Source: Aquilaria yunnanensis (Eukaryota > Streptophyta > Magnoliopsida > Malvales > Thymelaeaceae). From it: a stretch of DNA of 64,000 bases. The translations under genes were made by a program, and so were the position numbers. The stretch spans positions 30,069,501 through 30,133,500 of the forward strand of contig CM077599.1 in the NCBI GenBank assembly GCA_039654915.1, in the 5' to 3' direction. The first letter of the stretch is position 1, and each line of letters begins with the position of its first letter. A model generated the notes under the pieces. That model was not told the DNA's origin and did no database searches. It worked only from the letters and a program-made list of their open reading frames with translations. This document shows positions 47,408 through 58,786 of this stretch, piece after piece.

Positions 47408-49463
47408 TGTCACACTCCAAAACCCACCACAAGAGCCTCAGGACGATAACACATCGCATACTCAAAAAAATAATTTCCCTAAGCATGTAAGGCTACATAT
47501 TCCAATTAATTCCAAACTTATAAAATTCAACTTTCAAGAATAAGTGGCAAAGCAACTACAATCCTTGAAATTAGAACATAATTCATAAAATATCAGAACT
47601 ATAAAGAATGAAACGTAATCTAAAGAGTTTTTTACACATAAGTAAATTACTAATAGTAGTACTAACAAAATATTTATAACTATCTTGAACTGCAGCTAGT
47701 CTTGTCGTCGCTCCCGCTAGCTAACTCGAACTACTCTTTATTTGTGTAAAGGGGGTGAAAATAGGGTGAGCACGAATTCCCGGTAAGTGGCAGATTTTGA
47801 AAACAGAAAATAATATACAAAAAAATATATAGGGATCGAGCATAAATAATTCTTATAAAATAATAACATAAACTTTAGCATAAATTTTTTGAAGAGTCAG
47901 AACATAATCAATTCAATAGCAATTTTGAGAGCTGAGTAAATAATATTTATAAATAAAATCACTAACCAAATCAAAGCAGTTCAGAGCAGAAAGACAGAAT
48001 AAAAATTTATAGAATAGTGGGTGGGGTGATCACTGTAACTACACTTAAACCATTGTAGTGCGTCGAAAATTGTGTAAGAATCACCAATGAATGATCGCCT
48101 ATAAGGACTAGTCTTAAAAATAGTAAATTGTAGAATAGAACAGAATAGAATATCCTACATGGAGGATCCAGAATTACACTTTCCTAGTAGTATGAGCACA
48201 GAACCAACATCCACCAAAATGAAGTCAGAATAAAAATTCAAAGCATTACAATTATTATAAAATTTCAGTATAAAATATTACAATCAAAACGTACCTAATC
48301 GAAGCTTATTTAATCAAACATAATATATTGCATGAATAAGATAAAATTTGAATAAGCATATAAACAAGTAAATTAATAAAAAACTTGGAAATTTTTTTTG
48401 GAATAAAACATATATTTGAAAACTCTTAATCTGATTGAAAATCAATTTAATGCAAAATAGCTTTAAATCGAAATTTTGAAATATTATTAAGTTGGAAAAC
48501 TTAACACTTTGAAGAAATAATAATATAAAAAAAATTAATTTTTAGAAATAGTAGTACCCACTTACCTCAAAACTCAACTTTCCAACTCCTAAAATAATTT
48601 TTTAGTCACCTAAAATAATTATGCAAAAGTTTGAGTCAAAATATAATCAATTTAAGGAATAATCCAAAATCACTAGCTAATAGTAACGCAAATGAACACT
48701 TCTGGAACCTAAAGACTCACTGAAATGGTGTTAAAAGCCATAGGGACTAATATTGCTATTAACCCGACCAATAGCCATAATCTTTGCAGTGACCAAACCA
48801 TAACCATTTAAATATGAGATGTAGATGAACCCGCCTATAAGCCTTAGGGACCTAAACTGTTATTATCCCAATTTGTACTCAGAAACTCAATTCTTTGTCT
48901 TCTTTGTTCAGAACCTTTTGCTACTCTTCGATTTCCACAATGACCAGCTAAAACCTCCCCAAACTTATTTCTAGTTCATCCAAAACAATCTTAATAATCA
49001 ATTATCCTTTTTAATCATCAAAAGTAAATCATATTCAATCAAATCATCAATCAAAACATCTTTTCAAAATTTAAAAACAACTAACTTGTGCACTAAAAAT
49101 AAGTAACAAACATTCACCAAAGATTCTGTTTTTGCCTAAAAAATTCACGGGTTGCTCTCACTTGATCTTCAATTGATGATTTCTTCTTCCATTTATTCAA
49201 CACAAAGTAATAGCCATATAAGAAAGTGAAAGAAAAACCCAACCCTAAATTTTTCTTATTATCCCTTTTTAAAAACTTCTTTCGCATTTTTCTCCTTTTT
49301 ATGTTTCTTCTAGTTTGTGCCGTATTTCTTTCTTTTATTTTTTTAATTCCCTTTCTTTTTTTTCTTCTTTACTTCTTACTTTTATTAATTTTTTTCCTTC
49401 TCCTAGGCCTTAAGCTAAATATCCAAAATAATAAAATAGACTAAATTAGATTTGGCCATTATA
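47408..49463 (-). repeat. 5' LTR of the Tekay-like element
   Basis: 2056 bp partner of 40607-42696 with the same TGTCACAC start and CATTATA end on the plus strand. The 49226-49444 open frame inside it comes from T-rich composition. Confidence 0.92.
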
Positions 49464-49512
49464 GTGCGAATGCATCATTAAAGTTGTTGCATTTTGCAAA
49501 AATAAAAGAAAG

Positions 49513-49654
49513 CCAGTTTGAATTGTCAAAATATACCATATACAAAAGTTAGGCCTTGGTGGGTAAAGTGCATACTTTATTGTCCAGTTTGCATTGTCAA
49601 AATATACCATATACAAAAGTTAGGCCTTGGCGAGTAAAGTGCATACTTTAGTGT
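49513..49654. repeat. 71-bp tandem duplication
   Basis: Copies at 49513-49583 and 49584-49654 share tcaaaatataccatataca, aaaagttaggccttgg and gtaaagtgcatacttta, with a handful of mismatches. Confidence 0.88.
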
Positions 49655-51254
49655 CTTGGTAGGCCTACCTTCAGGCCTACCAAGTGCACCCCATAACACA
49701 TGTTCTAGCAACCATATAGTCAATTTTTCATGCCAAGCTTCCAAACACTTATCTATAAGTTCCCTAGCCTTTCTTAGCCACCAAAACAAACCCAAATCTA
49801 GCTAGTACCACAGTAGCTATAAGAGCCTACAACCATGAACACAGGCACAGGTTCATATTGAGCATTAGTAGGTTACCATAGTTTTAGGTGTCCAAGACAT
49901 ACCTGAAAGTTCACACACTATCAAAACCACTTATTAGCAGTCCTAATCCTCTAATATTTGCCCTGAAACATGGAGAAATAGGGCATGGGTATAATGTACT
50001 TAGTAAGAGCCCAAAATGGCATTAAGTGCCCATAATGTCTAGGACATTGTACATAACACATATATCCATTCTTTCCCAAGTTTAAACCTGCAATGTAATG
50101 CAAAGAAGAGACAAAAAAATATAGGGAAATATACTAAAAACATAATATGGGGTCAGCACATACATCCAAACAACAATGCACACAAAACATATACACCACA
50201 CACTCGACTAACAATCCTAGGGCATAATAAGCATTTCAAAGCATTTGGTTCATTTTATTAGTGTAATTTACATTATGTCACTTTAAAACATAAAGCTCAA
50301 GACCTTGTATAAGCTTGGCCAAACCTGAAACAAGGCCCTAATGCTTGCCTTAGGCATAGTCTAGCTAGAACCTTAACATAGTGCTCTCAACAGCCTAGCT
50401 CATTTATAGCACCAAGGTTTCCTTAGCTCTAAGCCATCTTCTAAGGTCTTTCCTTCTTAAGAAAACACAAAACTCAACCTGGAATTTAAGAGAGGAAATA
50501 TATTTGAATCTTTACCAGAAAATTTTGGTGCTGGACACAAGAAATGAGATCAATTTAGAGAAAACCACAACACCATGTGGCTGAAGCAACCTTCTTTCCA
50601 CTAAATTCTCACTCGGTTTTACTTTTCTCTCTCTAGAACTCTTAGGCCTTCACTATGAATGCTTGGTTCATGCTTTTCTTTATCTTATAGCCACCGAAAC
50701 TACTAGCAAAACAACTCTAGTTGGAAGGAAAAGAAAGAGCGGTGGAAAGGGGTCTAATCCGACCTTGTCAAGTGTTCTAATTTTTGTCTTAACCTCATAA
50801 TTGAGGTGTTTAACTTATTCCTTGCTCAATTAACTAGCTTTTCTCAAATTTTAGTCCATTTCTAGCACCACTTTTAGGTTTTAATTCAGACAATTAAGTC
50901 CTCATATTTCAACACAAACACATATGGCACCCTAGTGCAACCTTGTGCATCTGATAGTGCACTTTGGTTTTCTTTGTCTTATTTGGCCATTTTTCCTAGT
51001 TTTCCAGCCTTAGGTCTCATTTTTAACTTATGCATTCAAGCCCTTGAAGTTATCTGAAAGGTAGGATTACCTTAAACCTCCTATAAACACAGGAATACAC
51101 ATGTGCACACTAGCACCCTTAGTATCAATTTTTCATAGACCCAGTTAAATCATCTTATTTTTCCATGCCTTTCACAAACATTTGCCTTCATTTTCATTAA
51201 CTTGTAAGTTATTTTATGTACAACTCATGGTCTATACAAGTCCTAGGCATGACA
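49652..51254 (-). mobile_element. Possible solo LTR or LTR-derived DNA
   Basis: On the minus strand this 1.6-kb stretch would start TGTCATGCCTAGGACTTG and end CCAAGACA, giving TGTC/GACA termini. It has no recognisable coding sequence and its composition differs from both flanks. The flanking pentamers TTTAG and GTAGT do not match, so the boundaries are not proven. Confidence 0.33.
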
Positions 51255-51299
51255 GTAGTGATATAGAGTCATGTGGTGTCTTTTTCTTAAACTCCTTTT

Positions 51300-52160
51300 G
51301 GAGGGAACCTAGAAATAGGGTTGATGTAGTCTTAACAAGGATACTTGGGTGGTAGGCAGAAGTTCAGAGGAGAGGTTTCCTATGTTAGCTAGATTGGAGT
51401 CAAATATGGAGTGTAAAATCATTGACAGAGGGAGGTGGGATGATGGAGCATGGAAGTGACAATGGGATTGGAGGATAAGGTTGAGAGGTAGAGAAAATGG
51501 TGAATTGCAGGAATTATTAAATGTTTTGTAGGGTGTTTTATTGGACCTTAAAGCAGTCAATTCTCATACATGGAATGGAAGCAATGATCAAGTATTCACT
51601 GTTCAGAAATTGAGTAGCTGCCTGGATAAGTTACGTTTGCAGAATTAAGCATCCTCCGCTTATGACTGGTGGAACAAGTGGATTCCATAAAAAGTCAACT
51701 TGTTCGTATGGGTGTAATCAAAGACCAAATTCAGAAGAAGCTTAATTTGATTAGTAGAGGAGTATCCATGCCTAGCTCGAGTTGTTCTTTGTGTAATAAG
51801 GATCATGAAAAAACTAAACATATTTTGTTACAAGCATCATATATAGTTTGATGCTCTATGTTGAGATGGTGCAATACTAATATGTAGATTGGCATTAGCT
51901 TATTGGATTTTCTAAGGTGCAAACCAAGAGAGTGTAGTTCATTGGTGCAATTTTAAGTGTGACAAACAATCTTCAAGGTTGCAACTTGGGTCTTATGGAC
52001 AAGGAAAAATGATGTGGTGTTCAATGGAAAGAGTTTGTGGTTGCAATGTTGTTTTCTGAATTTCAATGCTTTCTTATCTTTGGTTGAGATGTAGGTGTCC
52101 TAAATTTTCTTGTTCTTGGAGGGAATGGTGTATGCATCCTTTACTGGCTGTTAACAACAG
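51300..52160 (+). mobile_element. LINE 3' end remnant (zf-RVT region)
   Basis: Plus-strand pieces in several frames resemble the C-terminal region of plant LINE ORF2. They include RENGELQELLNVL near 51500, NSHTWNGSNDQVFTVQKLSS near 51560-51620, WWNKWIPKKVNLFVW near 51670, and an open frame at 51669-51851 with LNLISRGVSMPSSSCSLCNK followed by DHEKTKHILL. The last is the zf-RVT zinc ribbon (family pattern LP....L..RG....S..C.LC....E...HLF..C). Many stops; no RT palm is left. Confidence 0.7.
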
Positions 52161-52306
52161 ACTGTGAAGGGATCTTTTTATTTGTAACTTTTTCATGGGT
52201 TCCAGCTGTTGCTTGGTACATATTCTTTAGAATGCAATTTTTTTTGTTGAAAAGTCACTTCCATACAACAAATTAGAGCAATTGATATTGTAAAAGGAAT
52301 AAGTCT

Positions 52307-52345
52307 TGTGTGTGTGTGTGTGTGTGCGCGCGCGCGCACGCGCGC
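52307..52345. repeat. Compound GT/GC microsatellite
   Basis: TG repeats pass directly into CG repeats (tgtgtgcgcgcgcgcgcacg). This alternating purine-pyrimidine tract could adopt Z-DNA. Confidence 0.88.
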
Positions 52346-52379
52346 CATGTATTCTTTCATTAGTTTGAATGAATGCTTT

Positions 52380-53230
52380 TCGGAGATATATTTTTTTCAA
52401 ATACTATTTGTCCTTTTATGCAAAAAAATGTTTATTCTTTTTGAGTTTCTATATGTTTTTCTTGATGTTGGGTATATTACATCTTTTCATTTGTTTTATC
52501 ATCGAACAATATCTATTCTTTTGTTCTGAACTGATTATTATTTGTTATTTGTCCAACATACATTTATCTGTAAAAAAGCATCTATGTGTTTGAAAAAGAA
52601 CATATACTTTGTTCAAAAGAACATATTCATTATTATGTTTGTTCTTACATTACTGATTATCATGCTTTTTTGTTTATATTCTTTTTTAGTTTCTATATGT
52701 TGTTTTTATGTATCACTATTTGTTCTTTTATAAATATGCTCTTTTTTAGTTCCCATATTTTCTTTTTATTTTTTTTCAATTTCTACATATTATTTTATGC
52801 ATTTTTGTTTCTTCTTTTATAAATTTTTGTTTTTTCAGTCCTTATATGTTCTATTGCTTATATTTTCTTTAGTTTCCATATGTTGTTTTTTACTATTAAT
52901 TGTATTGGCTTAACTAGTTATTTGTTTTTTTATCATTCCTAAATAAAGGGAAAAAACTAGAAACAAAATGACAAAGTTAAGTAAAAAATAACATAAAAAT
53001 TAAAAAGAGAAAAAAGTGGAAAAGTGAAAAATAAAATTTGAAAAAGAAAAAATATATAAAAACATAAAAAAGTGGAATATAAAAGCTAGATAAAAGTGAA
53101 ATATGAAAACAAGAAGAATAATACATAAAATGAAAGAAAAGAAGAAGAAAATGAAAAATTGAAAGTGAAAAGATGGAAACAAAAAAAGAAACAGGGGATG
53201 GTCCAAAAAAAAAAGGAAACAAAATGAAAT
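52380..53230. repeat. Strand-switching simple sequence: T-rich then A/G-rich
   Basis: From about 52380 to 52930 the plus strand is dominated by T with interspersed tttctatatgttttt-like variants. From about 52940 to 53230 it switches to A/G-rich sequence (aaaagtggaaaagtgaaaaa). The many overlapping Phe/Ser-rich open frames on both strands are artefacts of composition. Confidence 0.7.
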
Positions 53231-53271
53231 AACATAGTGTGTCCAGATGCAAGCATGCACCTCATGCACCT

Positions 53272-55118
53272 AAGCACTAATAAAAAAGGTCATTTACCCA
53301 TGGCCATTATCAATGGTCTTGTGTTGGTAATTTTAAAATTATTAATCCGAGACTTTGATAAAGAGTTGTTGGTAATCAATGCATTGGAAATTTTTTTTAC
53401 AAACGGTTAAATAATAAGCCATTAATAGTTTCCAATGTTTGGCTGTTGATAAAAAGGCAGTTGAAAACTACAAAAGGTCTAAGTTAAAAAGATTTATTTA
53501 AATGACCTTAACTTTTACCAACACATTAAGCCATTGGTATCTACTAACAAGTTTGATTGATGGTAAATTACCAATAGTCTTAGCCGTTGGTAACTACCAA
53601 CACGTTTGACTGTTGGTAACTTACCAACGGTCAAAGATGTTGGTAAAATTCTTGATATTTTAAAAAATTAAAGCAATTTTCCAATGTTTAGCTGTTGGAA
53701 AGCTTTTTTTAAAAAACATAAAATAAAAAAAATAAAAATAATTTTTTTGAAGGAAAAAATTAACAAAAATATTACAAGAATTTAAATTACCTAAATTACC
53801 TAAATAACTTGAATTAGATATAATAAAAAATGACATAAAATAAAATTACCTAACATAAAATTACAGAATAAAATTACAATATAATAATAAAATGTTCCTC
53901 AACCTAGCTCCAACTTGTAGAAAATTGGAGGAGGTGGGCAAGCGAGATGGTTCAGTCATATCTATGAAAGAAAACATAGGAAACTCAAAATATCAATTAA
54001 ATCAACAAAACTAAAACAAAAATCGCAGACATGAAGATGGTAACATTTAACCAGATATAATGGCAACAATAAAGTCAGTAACATAAAACATATGAACTCA
54101 TCCATGTCAACGTCGGGTGTGGTGGCGCGTGGATCCCATGCTCAGGCGGATGGCTAAGCATCCACCGATGGCCATCTTTGTTCGGCTTGTAACAAACCTG
54201 CCAACAATAAACTCAAAAGGATCATACCAAAAAATAAACCAAAACCCAAAAATAAAAAAAATTACAAATGAATTTTAAAAATTTGAAGCTTGATCTACGA
54301 AAATTGGTTATGTTTTTGAAGAAATGTCTTTAGAAGGAGGTAAAAAAAAAAAAAAAGGATCAAAACCATGTAAGCAAAATAAAATTTTAAGGGGAAAAAA
54401 GAAATTTAGCTCAAAACTTTGAAACCACGTATACAAAAAATGGTTGATTTTTTTTTTTTAAGAAGTGGCTTTAGACAAAGTTGAAGAGGAGGAAATAAGG
54501 GATCTAAACATATAAGCAAAAAAACAAATTCTGGGAAAAAAAAAAATTCCGGTGACAGCACCGCCATCGATAAATTTATCATTACTGTATTGATGACGCC
54601 ATTTTCCAGAATTTGCTGTTGAATACATGGAGTGGAAGAGGGCATGGAAATTGAAAGAGAGAGGGGGGGAGAGGGAAAGTGGAGCAGATGAAAATGAGAG
54701 AGAAGAAAAAGTGAGTGGAAATGATAGAGAGATGAAAAAGTAGGACATGACAAAAATGGGTGGGCCAAGGAGCTTTTATAATACACATATGAGGACAAAT
54801 TTCACTTTTGTCCCTCAATATCTATATGGGTTTCAAATTAATCTCTACTTTCAAATTTGTAACAGTTTAGGTTGTTAAAAATTATCAACAATTTAGATAG
54901 TTGGTAACTACCAATGGTTTGACAAATTACTAACGTGTTAGACCGTTGGTAAATTACCAACACATTTGATTGTTGGTAAATTTTAAATATTATTTATCAA
55001 CAGTTTAACGTGTTGATAGTTACCAATGGTCTAATGTGTTGGTAGTTACCAACGGTCTATACCGTTGGAGCAGTTGACAAACAGGCAATTGGAAAATAAC
55101 TGAATTTTAGTAGTAAAG
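53272..55118. mobile_element. Non-autonomous CACTA (En/Spm-type) element
   Basis: The left end is CACTAATAAAAAAGG at 53275. The right end, reverse-complemented, is TACTACTAAAATTCAG, ending at 55115, so its outermost base is mutated from C to T. Both flanks carry the trinucleotide AAG (53272-53274 and 55116-55118), the 3-bp target duplication typical of CACTA elements. Both subterminal regions (53280-53700 and 54830-55090) are packed with direct and inverted copies of a GTTGGTAA / TTACCAAC motif, as in CACTA elements, where TnpA-like proteins bind. Length 1841 bp; no TnpA or TnpD coding sequence was recognised. Confidence 0.87.
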
Positions 55119-55271
55119 ATTATTCCTAGACTTACTATCATTTATTGGGCCTTCCAATGGCAATTGAATTTTATTATAAGTAAATAGTAAGTCTTACATA
55201 AACCAGGCTAATGACGTGTGCTACTCTTAAAAAGTTTGAGAATTGCCATTTTGGAGCGTTCTAAAATACAG

Positions 55272-55291
55272 TGCCTGTACCGGTACAGGCA
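55272..55291. repeat. Perfect 20-bp palindrome
   Basis: TGCCTGTACCGGTACAGGCA is its own reverse complement. It lies about 140 bases before the coding-like frame at 55434 and is followed by CTCTCCACCGTCCGATC. It may be a protein-binding site or part of a transposon end. Confidence 0.8.
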
Positions 55292-55433
55292 AGCTCTCCA
55301 CCGTCCGATCAAAAAGATTAGATTTTCGTTAAATGATTCTTAAGAATTGCATTTTTATATATCTTTTGTTCTACTCCTAAACATTTATTTTCTTTTCAGT
55401 AGACCATTAGATTGAAATCAAACAAAAGGGAGT

Positions 55434-55850
55434 TTGGTGGCAACGTCATGTAGCCGGTTACAGGTTTCTTCTTTTTCTTCTTCCTTAAATCTCGACATCT
55501 TTCCTTTTTTCGTCCCTGAATCAATCTATTCTTCTCATCTTGCTCTGTCTCTCGTCTCTTTCTTTTGTTCTTCTTCCTCGAATCAATCTAGGGTCCCTTT
55601 ACTAGGGTTCAGGCATGTGAGCCGGCTTCTTCCCAGCAATGATGCCGTCGTCTTCGGTCCTTCCACTGACGCTTTACGCTAGATCCGTTTCAATTCTCTG
55701 GAATCGGAGGTTCAATCTCTTGATCCGTCAGCCATTGATGTCGCCAAGACCGCCAACGAGAATAAATCAGCCGTTGTAGAGATCAATAACGATGTCCTAG
55801 TGTCTCTTGGTTCTCTGGATGAGATCATCGATTTTCATTTCTAATTTTTT
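55434..55850 (+). pseudogene. Unrecognised coding-like stretch with an in-frame TAG
   Basis: The frame opens MVATSCSRLQVSSFSSSLNL, is rich in Ser/Phe/Leu, and reads SRLLPSNDAVVFGPSTDALR to a TAG at 55680-55682. The same frame continues open as IRFNSLESEVQSLDPSAIDV, AKTANENKSAVVEI and NNDVLVSLGSLDEIIDFHF to a stop near 55845. The second half has the balanced composition and charge pattern of real protein, which suggests a decayed gene or an exon whose first intron is not recognised. I cannot assign a family. Local GC is higher than in the surroundings. Confidence 0.4.
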
Positions 55851-56888
55851 GTTCTGATATTGTTACCTTTTTTTTTTCTTTTATAGCTTTAGGTAGTTGA
55901 TTTGGGTTTTTTGCTGTTATCAGGTGATGCTGTTGCAGAGGTGTAGAAACCAAATATTGTAAGCTATAGCAGACGGATGAGGAAGAGGCCCACCTCTTCC
56001 CTTCAGTAGGGAAAACTTCTTTCCCAATGCTCCCAAGTGTGTTCAATATTCTCACATATAGCTTGTTTTCAATTCATTTATCGGTCTTTGCAGATTTGCG
56101 ATTGAAGGTTGGTTTAAGCCATAGAACTGGCCTGAAATCCACTTAGTAGAGTAGTGAAGTTACCCTTGTTGTTTAAGTTCAGATGCTTGCTGTAGCTTCA
56201 CAAAAATAGTTGGGAAAACCATTTCTGAACTATTTAGATAATGTTATAAAACCAATGTTAAAGCAGAAATTCTCAAGTGGAGATATTAGTTGTGTAAGGA
56301 ACAGACAATAGTTTACCATACATTCAAGATAGGATTGAATCCTGCTATGTTCCTAGTACAAACCAGTTAATAGTTGTCCATTGCAATACAAAAGCATAAA
56401 TAGGAGTATTGCTTGTTATATATACTCAATTGCATGGAAAAAATTAGTTGTTTTTTATGTTGATTGATTACAATGACTTTTGGTATTGTATGGGTCGGTG
56501 AGGTTCATGAATGCCAGCTATATCACATAGAAGTGGATGCAAAAATCAAGAACATGGTTCTGTTTTACTCACTAAGCTAAATCCTGGATATATATTAGTA
56601 CGTTTCATGCTTTCAAAATGAAATTCTTCATTGGTTACTACGTTTGGTCTGCTTTCTTATGGATATATCTTTAGCTCATGCCAAGATGTTTTGTTTTTGT
56701 ACGGAACTGATATTTTCTTTCTTTTTTATCTCCATTTTTTTTGGTGAATTTTATTCTTTTGCCAATATCTTTCTATTTAATATCATAGGTTAGATTTGTG
56801 GTATTAAAATCATTGAATAGACCCAAATTTAGTATGGTAGTGGAATCTTTAAGACTGGTTAATGAAAGTGTATTAGAATCTAACCATT
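55851..56888. other. AT-rich DNA, intron-like or intergenic
   Basis: No recognisable coding sequence. T-rich tracts and low GC would fit plant introns, but no exon partners could be joined with confidence. Confidence 0.35.
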
Positions 56889-57239
56889 GTTCTATTCCGA
56901 AAATTCTTAGATGCACCGGGTGGACATACACCCGGTTAAGAAACGTTAAGCAACGTTAAGTAGGCAGTTATTTTAAAAAAAATATGGAAATTAGTTTTGG
57001 TTAGGATAATTTTCGTGATTAGGTGATAAGTGTGATCTATTTATCTTTAATAAAATATTTAATATAGTTATTATCCATACCAATTTTAAATTCAGTGATT
57101 CCCACCTTCTTCACCCAACTTATAATTTATTCGACAATTATATCAATTTTTATTTATTTATTTATTTATTGAAATAGTTCTACGTTCTGATAGTTGGTAT
57201 ATCATAGTTTTTTACTTGAAAGAAAACCCACCGGTTTAA

Positions 57240-57640
57240 AATAATTCTGGAAATTAAATGTATTAATCTGGAAATTTAATGTACCATTATATATATTCCT
57301 TGTATTAAACTAGAAATTACATGTATTATTCTGGAAATCCAATGTATCATTCTGGAAATCCAAAATATCATTCTATACATTCCTTATATTAAAATGGAAA
57401 TTCAATGTATTAATCTAGAAATCCAATGAATTATTCCATACATTCGTTGTATTAATCTAGAAATCCAATGTACCATTATTAGATTCCTTGTATTAAAATA
57501 GAAATTCAATGTATTACCCTGGAAATCCAATGTATCATTCTGGAAATCCAAAGTATCCTTTTATACATTCCTTGTATTAAACTTAAAATCTAATGTATTA
57601 ATTTGGAAATCCATTGTATTATTCTATACATTTGTTATAT
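57240..57640. repeat. Minisatellite inside the MULE-like element
   Basis: Repeats of about 22-24 bp built on tctggaaatccaatgtatta, with a second form containing catacattccttgtattaaa, run for about 400 bp. Fifteen or more diverged units are visible. Related single units continue to about 57830. Confidence 0.75.
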
Positions 57641-57729
57641 TAAACAATTCAACCACATGATACATACCATAATCAGACCCAAAACCCCAATAATACATTC
57701 CAAATATATCAAACTGCACCACAAATGTA

Positions 57730-58236
57730 TCATTCTGAAAAATATTGGGTTGCTACTTTGTTCCCATTCAGATCAATACATCCAACACTCAGATCAATAC
57801 ATTTCATGCTCATATCCATACATGCTTCACATATTACATAATCGGACCCGAACAACCCAACACACATAGAACAATACAAACTGAACTTAGTTGTATTGCA
57901 AATCAATACAAAAAACAAAGGCACAATCAAATTGAAAAACGCAATTTGAACACGCTCATAATACACCAATTTTGGTTTCATACGCAAGTTGATGAACCGA
58001 TTGATTTTTACCAACGAAAAGCACAAATTGTGAATCACGAATCGTGAATCCCTCATACGGCAAACTACCCACCGGAGCACATACATCCTCCCTTGTTCCC
58101 CTCCGAATGCAGGCCACCGTTGCACCTCTTGCGACGCCATCTGAGATCTGCAGTAGCTTCCCCAACGACGACATAACGACCCAACAGTAGAAACCCAACA
58201 GCGGAGGACGAGAAAAGTGGCTCCAGTGGATGGCAC
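57730..58236 (-). other. Open frame inside the MULE-like element
   Basis: A 168-codon minus-strand frame runs from 58236. Its first half (MPSTGATFLVLRCWVSTVGS, SQMASQEVQRWPAFGGEQGR) comes from a GC-rich patch and its second half from AT-rich repeat sequence. An alternative frame reads MSSLGKLLQISDGVARGATV and ends at 57956. Neither is recognised. Captured host sequence is possible, spurious coding equally so. Confidence 0.3.
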
Positions 58237-58618
58237 GTTTTCTACTTTAGTTTCTCTTTTCCGGGAGAGGGGGCGAGAATGGATTTTTAGGAGGCATAGA
58301 TCGTGGGTTTTATGGTTTATTGGGAAGTTATTGCATAAAAGTAGGACTCTAAAAAGGATAACTGCTTGATTATCTCCAGATTTTTTGCATGTTCCATCTT
58401 TTTCAAAACTTCCTAATGAAAGTTAACTCTCTGGAACTTAACGGCGTTAATTGGTGTATATACACCGGGTGGATATTCTAATATCTCGTTCTATTCATTG
58501 TGATTTTCTGCCTTCTTAATTTTAATATAAAAAGGGATTCATGATTTGAAGGAAGTAGACTACTCAAGAATTTCACATTTGATTTATGTCCTAATTTATA
58601 ATAATTTCTAATTGAATA

Positions 58619-58742
58619 AAGAGCTCGTCAAGAAGTACCTGGTATTATGATCATTGGAGGAACAATACCTAAACTCAAGGATGCTCTAGAATCTTTTCAA
58701 TTGTTGGTTCGAGAATTACGATCTTTGGCTTTGGAACTCTAG
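58619..58742 (+). pseudogene. rpoB: Plastid rpoB 3' end inserted in nuclear DNA (NUPT)
   Basis: The plus strand reads [20 protein letters not shown] followed by [20 protein letters not shown] and TAG at 58740-58742. This matches the C-terminal end of the chloroplast RNA polymerase beta subunit (family wording [38 protein letters not shown], then normally a further dozen or more residues). Only about 40 codons remain, with several substitutions and a stop replacing the following Asn. No other plastid sequence was recognised beside it. An old plastid-to-nucleus transfer is the simplest reading. Confidence 0.85.
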
Positions 58743-58786
58743 TTAATAAGCTATCATTTGATAGAACTTTCTGAATACTTTCATAG

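Larger units (their letters stand above)
40602..49468 (-). mobile_element. Full-length decayed Ty3/gypsy element, Tekay/Del-like chromovirus
   Basis: Two 2-kb direct repeats (40607-42696 and 47408-49463) enclose a 4.7 kb interior read on the minus strand. On the plus strand both repeats start TGTCACAC and end CATTACA or CATTATA. The flanks GTACG (40602-40606) and GTGCG (49464-49468) form a 5-bp target duplication with one mismatch. The minus strand has a TGGTATAAAAGC primer site beside the right LTR and an AAGAGGGCAAGA polypurine tract beside the left LTR. Order gag, protease, RT, RNase H, integrase, chromodomain-like tail fits the Tekay/Del clade. Total 8.86 kb without the duplications. Confidence 0.93.
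56889..58496. mobile_element. MULE-like element with perfect 9-bp target duplication
   Basis: GTTCTATTC occurs at 56889-56897 and again at 58488-58496. Between them, the left end carries TTAGATGCACCGGGTGGACA and tacacccggttaag. The right end, reverse-complemented, carries TTAGAATATCCACCCGGTGT and atatacacc, followed by a GTTAAG. The inverted ends are imperfect (about 22 of 35 positions) but share the CACC(G/C)GGTG core. A 9-bp duplication and inverted ends suggest a Mutator-like element of 1590 bp. No transposase was seen; it contains a minisatellite and a GC-richer coding-like stretch. Confidence 0.72.

Noticed and set aside
52308..53277. Several overlapping Phe-rich open frames resembling membrane proteins on both strands
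   Set aside because: They follow directly from T-rich and A-rich simple sequence, overlap each other in several frames and lack any domain.
54406..54818. Overlapping minus-strand Ser/Phe/His-rich frames inside the CACTA element
   Set aside because: They derive from GAGAGA- and AAAATGAGA-type purine-rich sequence and overlap in three frames; no CACTA transposase similarity.
57603..58047. Plus-strand open frames with His/Ile/Thr-rich peptides
   Set aside because: They are translations of the minisatellite tail (aatacatt and atcaatacat motifs), not genes.
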